NCBI RefSeq assembly: GCF_900155945.1
Contig: NZ_FTMN01000005.1
Location: forward strand, 62,001 to 126,000
Length of the DNA: 64,000 nt
Direction of reading: 5' to 3'
From: Marinobacterium stanieri
GTDB lineage: Bacteria; Pseudomonadota; Gammaproteobacteria; Pseudomonadales; Balneatricaceae
Position numbers and translations under genes: made by a program. Below are positions 1 through 7,507 of the stretch, piece by piece (within the stretch, counting starts at the first letter, position 1; each line of letters begins with the position of its first letter). The notes below the pieces were generated by a model that had not been told where the DNA came from, did not search any database, and worked only from the letters and a program-made list of their open reading frames with translations.

Positions 1-1272
1 GTCGGGCGGGAAGTGGCAGGTAAAGGTGCTGCCCTCGCCCGGTGTACTGTCGATGGTGAGGTGGCCATCATGGCGTACCAGCACGTGCTTAACGATGGCC
101 AGCCCCAGGCCAGTGCCCCCGCTGGCCGATGAGCGGCTTTCATCGATACGGTAGAAACGTTCGGTCAAACGCGGGATATGCATGGGCTCTATACCGATGC
201 CATCGTCGGTGACAGAGAAGTGCCCGCCCTCCGTATCGGCCCACCAGCGCAGGGTGATGGTGCCGTTATCCGGTGTATAGCGCACCGCATTGAACACCAG
301 ATTGGAAAAGGCGCTCTGCAGCTCGTTTTCCTGCCCCAGCAGGTCGTAATTTGAATCCACTTCCACCACAAACGAATGGCCACGGTCCATGGACAGCGCC
401 TGGGCATCTTCATGCATCTGGCGGATCAGTGACTGCACGAAAATCGGGTGCTCATCGCTGATGTGCTGGCTGGCCTCCAATCGCGACAACAGCAATAGAT
501 CAGTGACCAGGCTTTCCATGCGGCGTGCCTGCTGCTGCATCTGGTTCATGCCGCGCGCCAAGGGACGGGGCAGGTCCTGATCCAGGAAGGTCTCAAGGTA
601 GCCGCGAATCACCGTCAGCGGGGTACGCAGTTCGTGAGAGGCGTTGGCGACGAAGTCCTGACGGGTCTGTTCCAGACGCACCAGACGGGTGATGTCGCGG
701 GCCACCAGCAGGCGGTCGCCTTCACCGAAGTGACTGATCTGGTATTGCAGACGGATATCGCCATTGACCGGTGACGGCAGCTCCAGAGGTTCCTGATAGT
801 GCCCCTTGCGGTAGTAACGGACAAAACGCGGGTCACGCAGCAGGTTCATCAGCGGTTTGCCACGGTCAGAGGCGGCGCGAAGACCCAGTAAACGGTCGGC
901 GGAGCGGTTCCACCATTCCAGATTGTTCTGGTTGTCGACGATGACAATGGCATCTGTCAGGGCGGCGGAGGATTGCTGGAAACGGGAGATAATGCCGCGC
1001 AGGTACTGTTCGCGGGAGCGGCCACGCTTCTGGGTGCGAGCCAATTCATCAAAAAGATCGCCCCAGGCACCCTTGGCCTCCGGCGGCTCCGAGCCATCTT
1101 CGCGTTGTAACCATTCGCTAAGCTGGCTGAAACGTTGAGCGTGGTAAATGCTGCGAACCAACAGGCCCACGGCCAGGCCGGCCATGGGATAACCAAACAG
1201 AGCGCCCAGCGCCAGCGAAGCCAGCGCACACAGCAACAGGTTGATCAGCATTGCATGTCGAGATACATGCAT
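1..1272 (-). CDS. phoR: Phosphate regulon sensor histidine kinase PhoR (3' end cut by window)
   Basis: Membrane sensor kinase that phosphorylates PhoB when phosphate is scarce and takes its signal from Pst/PhoU. I read 424 codons from an ATG at 1272 with no stop before the window edge, so only a short C-terminal piece should be missing (family size about 430-445 residues). The N-terminus is two hydrophobic stretches with almost no periplasmic loop, typical of PhoR. A PAS-like region follows, then the phospho-acceptor box SHELRTPL with His213, the N box with NLVFNAVRYTP, and the G boxes DDGIGIEP and GTGLGLAIVKHVL. It lies 41 bp downstream of phoB, so the two are very probably co-transcribed from the Pho-box promoter ahead of phoB. 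The start is the ATG whose reading frame enters the first membrane helix directly. Confidence 0.95.
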   Translation of the reverse strand, partial: MHVSRHAMLINLLLCALASLALGALFGYPMAGLAVGLLVRSIYHAQRFSQLSEWLQREDGSEPPEAKGAWGDLFDELARTQKRGRSREQYLRGIISRFQQSSAALTDAIVIVDNQNNLEWWNRSADRLLGLRAASDRGKPLMNLLRDPRFVRYYRKGHYQEPLELPSPVNGDIRLQYQISHFGEGDRLLVARDITRLVRLEQTRQDFVANASHELRTPLTVIRGYLETFLDQDLPRPLARGMNQMQQQARRMESLVTDLLLLSRLEASQHISDEHPIFVQSLIRQMHEDAQALSMDRGHSFVVEVDSNYDLLGQENELQSAFSNLVFNAVRYTPDNGTITLRWWADTEGGHFSVTDDGIGIEPMHIPRLTERFYRIDESRSSASGGTGLGLAIVKHVLVRHDGHLTIDSTPGEGSTFTCHFPPD

Positions 1273-1313
1273 AAGCGGGCTCCATCCGGTGGAAAATCAA
1301 CGGTGCACAGGTA

Positions 1314-2009
1314 TCAGGCGACCTGTGCCGAGAAACGGTAGCCGGTGCCACGGACCGTTTGTACCAGATAGTCGTGGCGGCTGCCCAGTGCCTTGCGCAG
1401 ACGGCGGATATGCACGTCGACGGTGCGTTCTTCGACGTAGACATTACCGCCCCAGACCATGTCCAGCAACTGGCTGCGGGAATAGGCGCGGTCCGGGTGG
1501 GTCATGAAGAACTGCAGCAGGCGGAACTCGGTCGGCCCCAGCTCCAACGGTGCTTCGTCAGCCGTGACGCGGTGTGACACCGGGTCCAGAGTCAGGCCAT
1601 CAACGGTGACCGGCTCTTCAACACCCTTGGGCGTAGTGCGGCGCAGAACCGCCTTGAGGCGTGCAACCAGCTCACGCGGGGAAAAGGGTTTGGTGATGTA
1701 GTCATCGACACCCGTCTCCAGGCCCTGGATCTTGTTGTCTTCGTCGGTCTTGGCAGTCAGCATGATGATCGGGATATCCGCGGTCACCTCTTCCTTGCGC
1801 AGACGGCGGGCAAACTCGACACCGGTGGTGCCGGGCATCATCCAGTCCAGCAGAACCATATCAGGCTTTTGGTCGATGATCTGGGCGTGCGCATCCTGAG
1901 CATTGTCGGCTTCGGAACATTCGTAACCGGCCATTTCCAGGGCCACGGCAATCATTTCGCGGATCGGCGCTTCGTCGTCGACGATCAGTACGCGTTTTGA
2001 TGCAGACAT
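1314..2009 (-). CDS. phoB: Phosphate regulon response regulator PhoB
   Basis: OmpR-family DNA-binding response regulator that binds Pho boxes and activates the phosphate starvation regulon. The 231 residues comprise an N-terminal receiver with acidic residues D11/D12, the phospho-acceptor D55 (LLDWMMPG) and K107 (ITKPFSP). A winged-helix domain follows, containing [14 protein letters not shown] and the terminal TVRGTGYRF typical of the family. Length matches E. coli and Pseudomonas PhoB (229-231). phoR follows after 41 bp. A Pho box with a well-spaced -10 lies just upstream, which indicates autoregulation. ubiA, in the same direction upstream, ends about 100 bp before the start, so phoB has its own promoter region. 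Confidence 0.97.
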   Translation of the reverse strand: MSASKRVLIVDDEAPIREMIAVALEMAGYECSEADNAQDAHAQIIDQKPDMVLLDWMMPGTTGVEFARRLRKEEVTADIPIIMLTAKTDEDNKIQGLETGVDDYITKPFSPRELVARLKAVLRRTTPKGVEEPVTVDGLTLDPVSHRVTADEAPLELGPTEFRLLQFFMTHPDRAYSRSQLLDMVWGGNVYVEERTVDVHIRRLRKALGSRHDYLVQTVRGTGYRFSAQVA

Positions 2010-2045
2010 CGTTTCTGCCTCATTTACAGAAGTTATCGGAGGCTA

Positions 2046-2081
2046 GTATTACAAGACGTTTCGGTTACATTAATATGACAA
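2046..2081 (-). promoter_or_regulatory. Pho box and -10 of the phoB-phoR promoter
   Basis: On the minus strand, 2081-2064 reads TTGTCATATTAATGTAAC. This is two TGTCA-like half sites 11 bp apart, matching the CTGTCATA-type PhoB site at most conserved positions. The -10-like TAATAC (2051-2046) follows after 12 nt, close to the spacing of PhoB-activated promoters that lack a -35. The site lies between the end of ubiA and the start of phoB. The match is seen in the sequence; PhoB binding is inferred. Confidence 0.75.
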
Positions 2082-2109
2082 ATCCGGTTTTTGTCCAGTC
2101 ACGCTCTTA

Positions 2110-2982
2110 TTACAATGCGTAGTCTGCCGCCAGGCCCACCAGTACTGCCAGCTCGGCATAGTGGTTGTTGAGGAAGGCGCGGAAGCAGGGCATGCGTTCG
2201 CGATGGCGAATCAGCCACTGCTGGAAGATGAAGAAGCCCAGCGCCACGACCAGTCCCAGATGGAACCAGATCCCCAGCTGCTCGATGGCGCCCACCCACA
2301 GCAGCAGGCCCAGCGCGGCCAGTTGCAGTAGCCCTACCATCAGTTTGTCCAGACGCCCGAAGAGTACGGCGGTGGATTTCACCCCAATTTTGAGGTCGTC
2401 ATCCCGGTCCACCATGGCGTACTGGGTGTCGTAGGCCACGGTCCAGAGCAGCTTGGCGGCGTACAACAGCCAGGCGGTCAGCGGCAGCTGTTCCTGTACG
2501 GCGGTAAAGGCCATGGGAATGGCCCAGCCAAAGGCAGCCCCCAGCACCACCTGCGGCAGGTGGGTATAGCGTTTCATGAACGGATAGACGAACGCCAGTG
2601 CCAGCCCGCCAAAGGACATCAGGATGGTCATCGTATTGGTAAACAGCACCAGTACAAAGGACGCCAGCATCAGGCCGACAAACAGCCAGATTGCTTCACG
2701 CTCTGTCACCCGGCCCGAGGGCAGGGGGCGTTGGTGGGTACGTTTGACGTGGCCATCGATGTGGCGGTCGGCAAAATCGTTGATAACACAGCCGGCAGAG
2801 CGGGTCAGGAATACGCCCAGACAGAAAATCAGCAGCAGGTGCAGCGGTGGCAGACCTTCAGCGGCGATCCACAGCGCCCAGAGCGTGGGCCAGAGCAGCA
2901 GGTAGGTGCCGATCGGCTTGTCTGCCCGCATCAGGTGAACATAGGCCTGCAGGCGTGCTTTCAATGGACGTTCGGCTGACAT
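2110..2982 (-). CDS. ubiA: 4-hydroxybenzoate octaprenyltransferase UbiA
   Basis: Integral membrane prenyltransferase that attaches the polyprenyl tail to 4-hydroxybenzoate, the second committed step of ubiquinone synthesis. The 290-residue protein is strongly hydrophobic, with about eight membrane segments. It carries the two Asp-rich prenyl-diphosphate motifs of UbiA enzymes: [15 protein letters not shown] and, later, [16 protein letters not shown]. The reading frame is open to 3174, but that extension overlaps ubiC and is not UbiA-like. I place the start at ATG 2982 ([11 protein letters not shown]), where homologues begin. The gene follows ubiC by 28 bp in the same direction, a common pairing because UbiC makes its substrate. 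Confidence 0.95.
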   Translation of the reverse strand: MSAERPLKARLQAYVHLMRADKPIGTYLLLWPTLWALWIAAEGLPPLHLLLIFCLGVFLTRSAGCVINDFADRHIDGHVKRTHQRPLPSGRVTEREAIWLFVGLMLASFVLVLFTNTMTILMSFGGLALAFVYPFMKRYTHLPQVVLGAAFGWAIPMAFTAVQEQLPLTAWLLYAAKLLWTVAYDTQYAMVDRDDDLKIGVKSTAVLFGRLDKLMVGLLQLAALGLLLWVGAIEQLGIWFHLGLVVALGFFIFQQWLIRHRERMPCFRAFLNNHYAELAVLVGLAADYAL

Positions 2983-3010
2983 CTCCACGGTGGAACTCCG
3001 GCTCACAAGA

Positions 3011-3553
3011 TCAGAGCGGGTATTGTACGTGCTCCATGGCCGGTAGAAAAACCTCACACACCAGCAAGGGTTTGTTGTGCAGGCGGAACACCGAGCGTCG
3101 TGCCCAGTATCCCTGGCCGTTTTCGTCGCGCATGGGCGCCGAGACCAGCGGACTGCGGCTGAGGCTGGGGTCACGGAACATCAGCGAGCCCAGCGAGCGG
3201 CTGCCGATCAGGCGCAGGCGGCGTTCCCGACCGGTCAGGGTGCTGGCGGGCAGAACGGAGCGGGCGTAGACCCAGGGCACGCCATTGCGGCCCAGCAGCT
3301 CCACTTCGCGGATCAGGGCGATCTGGCGTGGCGGCATGCCCAGCGCACGGGCCTCGTCGGCACTGGGGCAGGCCCAATGCTGTGACAGCACGCGCACGGC
3401 AAACTCGCCTTGGGCAGCGCGGGTCAGGCGTTGTGTCAGGGAGCCTTCATCCTGCAGCCAGGGGCGCCAGTGGTGCGGCACCTTGCGTGGGCAGGCGGCG
3501 GGGAGCCAGCGATGTGCAGTCTGGGGTTGGATCAGGGCGGTGCGGGCAGACAC
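3011..3553 (-). CDS. ubiC: Chorismate lyase UbiC
   Basis: Cytoplasmic chorismate pyruvate-lyase producing 4-hydroxybenzoate for ubiquinone. Family signatures include [12 protein letters not shown] near the N-terminus, the central [33 protein letters not shown] and the C-terminal [11 protein letters not shown] chose the GTG at 3553 (180 residues) because GGAAG stands seven bases before it. The longer frame would start at a TTG (3583) without a good ribosome site. ubiA follows 28 bp downstream. Upstream lies the repeat-rich gap, so its promoter must be inside or next to the repeats. Confidence 0.92.
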   Translation of the reverse strand: MSARTALIQPQTAHRWLPAACPRKVPHHWRPWLQDEGSLTQRLTRAAQGEFAVRVLSQHWACPSADEARALGMPPRQIALIREVELLGRNGVPWVYARSVLPASTLTGRERRLRLIGSRSLGSLMFRDPSLSRSPLVSAPMRDENGQGYWARRSVFRLHNKPLLVCEVFLPAMEHVQYPL

Positions 3554-3638
3554 GTACAGACTTCCGTGAGATCGAAAGCGCAAGAGTGTATCACCTTGGC
3601 GGATTTGCTGCCTGGGGAGCGCTGCAATCTTGCTGGGG

Positions 3639-3985
3639 TTCGCTCACGGAGTGAGCTCCCACAAACGGCGCAAATGAGAGAGTTTATAACGATGAAAAAT
3701 CGCACACAGAGTGGGCTCCCACAAAAGCTTGTGCAGGAAATATCGTCTTCAGAGTGGGCTCCCACACAGGGTTGTAGCAAGTGTGATTGTGCAGGACAGG
3801 TCGCGCACAGAGTGCGCTCTCACAACAGTTTCAATCGGGCATGAGGGTGCAGGATAGATTACGAATAGTGCTCGGTCCCATAGCCGGCTGAGGTGGGCAC
3901 AACACAGTGTAGGAAAGCTCGCTCACTGAGTGGGCTCCCACAAAAGCTTATGCAGGAAAGATTGTTCTCAGAGTGGGTTCCACAC
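3639..3985. repeat. Tandem array of seven degenerate REP-like units
   Basis: Units near 3639, 3700, 3743, 3801, 3859, 3919 and 3962 share a core close to TCGCNCACAGAGTGGGCTCC followed by CACAA. Start-to-start spacing is 61, 43, 58, 60, 58 and 43 bases. Most are separated by a second short motif, TGCAGGA. The pair at 3709-3772 and the pair at 3928-3990 are near copies of each other, which suggests block duplication. Each core is partly palindromic, and its complement (TGTGGGAGC...GCGA) resembles REP sequences of Pseudomonas genomes. The fifth unit is badly eroded. The repeats are directly visible; their REP identity is by resemblance. Confidence 0.8.
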
Positions 3986-4054
3986 AGGGCTGAGGCTGAA
4001 GGGAGAGTATAGGCAAGGGTGCCTAAATAGGATTAAGCAGGCTGGGTGAATAGG

Positions 4055-4101
4055 AAAAAAGCGCTCCCTCAGGGCTGGTGGCCAGCCCCTTGTGGGAGCG
4101 C
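4055..4101 (-). terminator. Rho-independent terminator of the pst-phoU transcript
   Basis: On the minus strand, GCGCTCCC (4101-4094) pairs perfectly with GGGAGCGC (4068-4061), and six T follow at 4060-4055. Inside it is a second perfect hairpin, GGGCTGG/CCAGCCC (4088-4072), with a three-base loop. It stands 38 bases after the phoU stop. The upstream arm belongs to an inverted REP-like unit (4090-4114). Confidence 0.85.
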
Positions 4102-4114
4102 ACTCTGTGCGCGA
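4090..4114 (-). repeat. Single REP-like unit, inverted relative to the array
   Basis: The plus strand reads CTTGTGGGAGCGCACTCTGT followed by GCGCG, which is the reverse complement of the core repeated at 3639-3985. It contains the palindrome GCGCACTCTGTGCGC. Its GGGAGCGC segment forms one arm of the terminator after phoU. Confidence 0.75.
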
Positions 4115-4138
4115 ATGCCTGTGTCGGCACCGACGGGC

Positions 4139-4897
4139 TTACTGCTCGTCGGCATCCTCAGAGTCATCGCCATGCGTTTCTTCGCGCACGGTTTCCTTGA
4201 TCTGCTTCAGGCTCTGGTGGCGCACGTCGGTGCCGCTGACCTGATAGATCAGGTGCTCGGACAGGTTACGGGCGTGGTCACCAATGCGCTCAAGGCTGCG
4301 CAGTGCCCAGATGACGTTCAGCACGTTGGAGATGGCACGGGCATCTTCCATCATGTAGGTCACCAGAGAGCGCATGGCGGTGCGGTATTCCTGGTCCACA
4401 CTGCGATCCTGCTTGGCGACGCGGTACGCCATTTCCAGGTCGTTGCGGGCGAAGGCGGTCAGCACGTCCTTGACCATGTCACGGACCAGGTTGCCGATAT
4501 GACGGACTTCCTGGAAACCGCGCTGGTTGGCGCCGTTGTCGGCCAGTTCGATCGCCATCTTGCAGATGCGGGTCGCTTCGTCACCGATGCGCTCCAGATC
4601 AGACACGGCACGGCTGATCGATACGATCAGGCGCAGGTCGCTGGCGGCCGGCTGACGGCGGGCGATGGTAGTGGTGCACTGCTCATCGATCATCAGTTCC
4701 ATCTCGTTGGTCTGCTGGTCGATGCGGCGGGACTGTTCCGCCAGCTCCACATCACCGTTCAGCAGCGCCTCAACGGCGTCGGATACCTGACGTTCCACAA
4801 TGCCACCCATGGTCAGCATCTGAGTGCGGATTTTCTCCAGCTCCTCATTGAACTGCTGCGAAATATGGGTCGAGTAGTTGTCGTTTTCGAGTTCCAC
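4139..4897 (-). CDS. phoU: Phosphate signalling protein PhoU
   Basis: Cytoplasmic all-helical protein that couples the state of the Pst transporter to PhoR, keeping the Pho regulon off in high phosphate. It has 252 residues and two PhoU repeats of three-helix bundles. The metal-binding ExxxD-type motifs are visible as DLERIGDEATRI in the first repeat and SLERIGDHARNLSEHL in the second. An acidic tail (GDDSEDADEQ) ends the protein. The start is GTG at 4897, preceded by GGAG nine bases away. It is the last gene of pstC-pstA-pstB-phoU, 29 bp after pstB, and is followed by a strong terminator. Confidence 0.96.
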   Translation of the reverse strand: MELENDNYSTHISQQFNEELEKIRTQMLTMGGIVERQVSDAVEALLNGDVELAEQSRRIDQQTNEMELMIDEQCTTTIARRQPAASDLRLIVSISRAVSDLERIGDEATRICKMAIELADNGANQRGFQEVRHIGNLVRDMVKDVLTAFARNDLEMAYRVAKQDRSVDQEYRTAMRSLVTYMMEDARAISNVLNVIWALRSLERIGDHARNLSEHLIYQVSGTDVRHQSLKQIKETVREETHGDDSEDADEQ

Positions 4898-4926
4898 GGT
4901 TGCTATCTCCGTTGCTGGCCCTGGAA

Positions 4927-5760
4927 TTAACCGTAACGGCCGGTGATGTAGTCTTCAGTCTGTTTCTTCTCGGGGTTGGTGAACAGCGCATCGGTGGCAC
5001 CAAACTCGATCAGGTCACCCATATACATGAAGGCGGTGTAATCGGATACACGGGCCGCCTGCTGCATGTTGTGGGTTACGATAACGATGGTGAAATCGTT
5101 TTTCAGCTCGTGGATCAGTTCCTCGATCTTCAGTGTGGAGATCGGGTCCAGTGCAGAAGCGGGTTCGTCGAGCAGCAGGACTTCCGGTTTTACCGCCACG
5201 GTACGGGCAATAACAAGACGCTGCTGCTGACCACCGGACATGCCCAGTGCGCTTTCGTGCAGACGATCCTTCACCTCATCCCAGAGTGCCGCAGAGCGCA
5301 GCGCCCATTCCACGGTTTCGTCGATCACGCGCTTCTTGTTGATGCCCTGGATACGCAGGCCGTAGGCCACGTTCTCATAGATCGACTTGGGGAAGGGGTT
5401 CGGCTTCTGGAACACCATGCCCACACGGCGGCGCAGGTCGGCCACGTTAACGGTACGGTCGTAGATGTTTTCGCCGTCCAGCAGCATTTTGCCGGTGATG
5501 CTACAGCTGTCCACCAGGTCGTTCATGCGGTTGAAGCAACGCAGCAGGGTGGATTTACCGCAACCGGACGGCCCGATGAACGCGGTTACGCGGTTCTTCG
5601 GGATATCCATGTTGATGCCGTGCAGGGCTTCCTTGTCGCCATAGCTCAGGCGCAGATCCTGCACCTGCAGGGTGATCTGCTCGTCGTCCAGGTTCAGCTG
5701 ACGGTCGTCACGCTGCATGGAAGAGATATCGATAGCGTGGGTTTTGGCTTCGCTAGTCAT
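4927..5760 (-). CDS. pstB: Phosphate ABC transporter ATP-binding protein PstB
   Basis: Cytoplasmic ATPase of the high-affinity phosphate importer PstSCAB. The 277 residues contain Walker [10 protein letters not shown], the Q loop in [10 protein letters not shown], the ABC signature MSGGQQQR, Walker [14 protein letters not shown] and the switch His in [23 protein letters not shown] start at ATG 5760 (MTSEAKTH), which has AAGG eight bases upstream, rather than the TTG at 5775. It follows pstA with a 37 bp gap and precedes phoU in the same operon. Confidence 0.96.
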   Translation of the reverse strand: MTSEAKTHAIDISSMQRDDRQLNLDDEQITLQVQDLRLSYGDKEALHGINMDIPKNRVTAFIGPSGCGKSTLLRCFNRMNDLVDSCSITGKMLLDGENIYDRTVNVADLRRRVGMVFQKPNPFPKSIYENVAYGLRIQGINKKRVIDETVEWALRSAALWDEVKDRLHESALGMSGGQQQRLVIARTVAVKPEVLLLDEPASALDPISTLKIEELIHELKNDFTIVIVTHNMQQAARVSDYTAFMYMGDLIEFGATDALFTNPEKKQTEDYITGRYG

Positions 5761-5797
5761 GTTGTAAACCTTCAATTCAGAATTCGTGAGCCGTCAA

Positions 5798-7483
5798 TTA
5801 CATTTCAAGCGCTTTGTATTTTTCGCGCAAGTGGTTGCGGATCGCAATGGCCGAGAAGTTCAGCAGGGCAATAACCACAACCAGCAGGAATGCAGTGGCG
5901 TATACCAGCGGGCGTGCCGCTTCTACGTTGGGGCTCTGGAAGCCGACGTCGTAGATATGGAAGCCCAGGTGCATGAATTTCTGGTCCAGGTGCAGGAACG
6001 GGTAGTTACCGTCCAGCGGCAGGCTCGGTGCCAGCTTGACCACACCCACCAGCATCAGCGGGGCAACTTCACCCGCCGCACGAGCAATCGCCAGAATCAC
6101 ACCGGTCATCATCGCCGGGCTGGCCATCGGCAGCACTACCTTCATCAGGGTTTCGAACTTGGTCGCACCCAGGGCCAGAGAACCTTCACGTACGGAGCGC
6201 GGAATACGGGCCAGGCCTTCTTCGGTGGCCACGATCACCACCGGCACGGTCAGCAGCGCCAGCGTGATGGATGCCCACATCAGACCACCGGTACCGAAGG
6301 TCGGGGCCGGTTTGGCTTCCGGGAAGAACAGGTCATCGATGCTGCCGCCCAGGAAGTAAACGAAGAAACCGAGACCAAATACACCGTAGACGATGGAGGG
6401 TACACCGGCCAGGTTGTTTACCGCGATGCGGATCAGGCGGGTGATAAAGCCCTGGGTCGCGTATTCACGCAGGTAGACCGCAGCGACTACGCCGAACGGG
6501 GTGACCAGCACGGACATCAGAATCACCATCATCACGGTACCGAAGATGGCCGGGAAGATACCGCCCTCGGTGTTGGCTTCACGCGGCTCGTCGGAGAGGA
6601 ACTCCCACAGCTTGGCGCCGTAGTGAACCAGTTTGTCGCCGGTGCCCATGTTGTTGGGCAGGAAGGCACGTACCACCTTGGCAATGTCGATCTCCACTTC
6701 ACGGCCGTCGGCAATTTCGGCGGTGAAGCTGTCGCGGTTGATGCGACCGTAGAGCTCGATCAGGTCCTGCTGCAGCACTTCATAGTCGGCGTTCAGCTCG
6801 GCACGACGGGCTTCGATTTCAGCATAGGCATCGGCATCGGTGGACTGTTTCAGCTCCAGCGAACGCTCTTTCAGACGCAGGCGCTCGATCTCGTAGTTGA
6901 TGCTGCCGATCTTGTGTTTTTCGATCTCCAGGATCTGGTCACGGATATCAAGTACACGGTCGATACGGCGCTGGAACTCGTCCCAGACCTCCATATAGGC
7001 GTCGGACTTGTCATAGCCGTCGTGGCGGGCCACGGTTTCGCCGTTCTCGCGCACTTCGCGCAGGTAACCGTAAAAGTTGCCCCACTCCAGGCGCTCGGCG
7101 GCCATGATCATTTCCGGGTAGGTCTTGTCGACGACCCAGTCATCCATGGCCCAGAAGAAGTCGGCCGGCAGGAAATCACGGTTACCGACCTTGAGCAGGT
7201 CACGGCGCATGGCTTCGACACCGTCTTCAACCTGGACGCCGGCGCCACGCAGCTGCTCGGCCGGCACCATTTCCTGTTGCACCATCTCGCCCATGATGCG
7301 GCGATTCTGGTCATGGGTGTAAGTGGCCTGCAGCACATCGGCGGGCCAGAAGTGAGCCAGACCGCGGATCGCGATCAGACCCAGCAGGCCGACGACCATG
7401 ATCACACAGATCGCCACGGCACCGGCGTTGAGCCAAACCCAGGGAGAGCCGGATTTGGTCCATTCACTGACTGAATAACGCAT
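5798..7483 (-). CDS. pstA: Phosphate ABC transporter permease PstA, long form with periplasmic coiled-coil insert
   Basis: One of the two membrane subunits of the phosphate importer. At 561 residues it is nearly twice the length of E. coli PstA (296). A first membrane helix at about 18-40 is followed by a large hydrophilic region (about 45-305). Residues about 168-248 of that region are rich in charged heptad-like sequence (ILEIEKHKIGSINYEIERL) and look like a coiled coil. The permease part begins near 308 and contains the EAA loop SLALGATKFETLMKVVLP that contacts PstB. Similar long PstA proteins with this N-terminal domain (DUF3333 type) occur in Pseudomonas and relatives. pstC ends 24 bp upstream and pstB follows. 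Confidence 0.95.
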   Translation of the reverse strand: MRYSVSEWTKSGSPWVWLNAGAVAICVIMVVGLLGLIAIRGLAHFWPADVLQATYTHDQNRRIMGEMVQQEMVPAEQLRGAGVQVEDGVEAMRRDLLKVGNRDFLPADFFWAMDDWVVDKTYPEMIMAAERLEWGNFYGYLREVRENGETVARHDGYDKSDAYMEVWDEFQRRIDRVLDIRDQILEIEKHKIGSINYEIERLRLKERSLELKQSTDADAYAEIEARRAELNADYEVLQQDLIELYGRINRDSFTAEIADGREVEIDIAKVVRAFLPNNMGTGDKLVHYGAKLWEFLSDEPREANTEGGIFPAIFGTVMMVILMSVLVTPFGVVAAVYLREYATQGFITRLIRIAVNNLAGVPSIVYGVFGLGFFVYFLGGSIDDLFFPEAKPAPTFGTGGLMWASITLALLTVPVVIVATEEGLARIPRSVREGSLALGATKFETLMKVVLPMASPAMMTGVILAIARAAGEVAPLMLVGVVKLAPSLPLDGNYPFLHLDQKFMHLGFHIYDVGFQSPNVEAARPLVYATAFLLVVVIALLNFSAIAIRNHLREKYKALEM

Positions 7484-7507
7484 TTATCTAATCCTCACTC
7501 TCAGCGA

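Larger units (their letters stand above)
3554..4138. other. Gene-free spacer between ubiC and phoU, mostly repeats
   Basis: This stretch of about 585 bases separates the start of ubiC from the stop of phoU (both on the minus strand). I found no credible gene. It holds a run of short REP-like units (3639-3985), one inverted unit (4090-4114) and the terminator of the pst-phoU transcript (4055-4101). Base composition is clearly more A+T-rich than the flanking genes. Short open frames inside it translate to repeated, family-less peptides and are not proposed as genes. Confidence 0.8.

Noticed and set aside
2983-3174. N-terminal extension of UbiA
   Set aside because: It overlaps ubiC, is Cys/Arg-rich without UbiA similarity, and family members begin at the ATG at 2982.
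3410-3844. Short open frame running out of ubiC antisense into the repeat array
   Set aside because: The translation is made of repeat-derived peptides with no family; better explained by the REP-like units.
3639-3985. CRISPR array
   Set aside because: Units are imperfect and the intervening sequence is itself repeated rather than unique. Spacing is irregular (43-61) and no cas gene is near.
4900-5874. 324-codon open frame on the plus strand opposite pstB
   Set aside because: Antisense shadow; pstB is unmistakable on the minus strand.
5786-7474. 562-codon open frame on the plus strand opposite pstA
   Set aside because: Antisense shadow of pstA, with His/Gln-rich composition and no recognisable domain.
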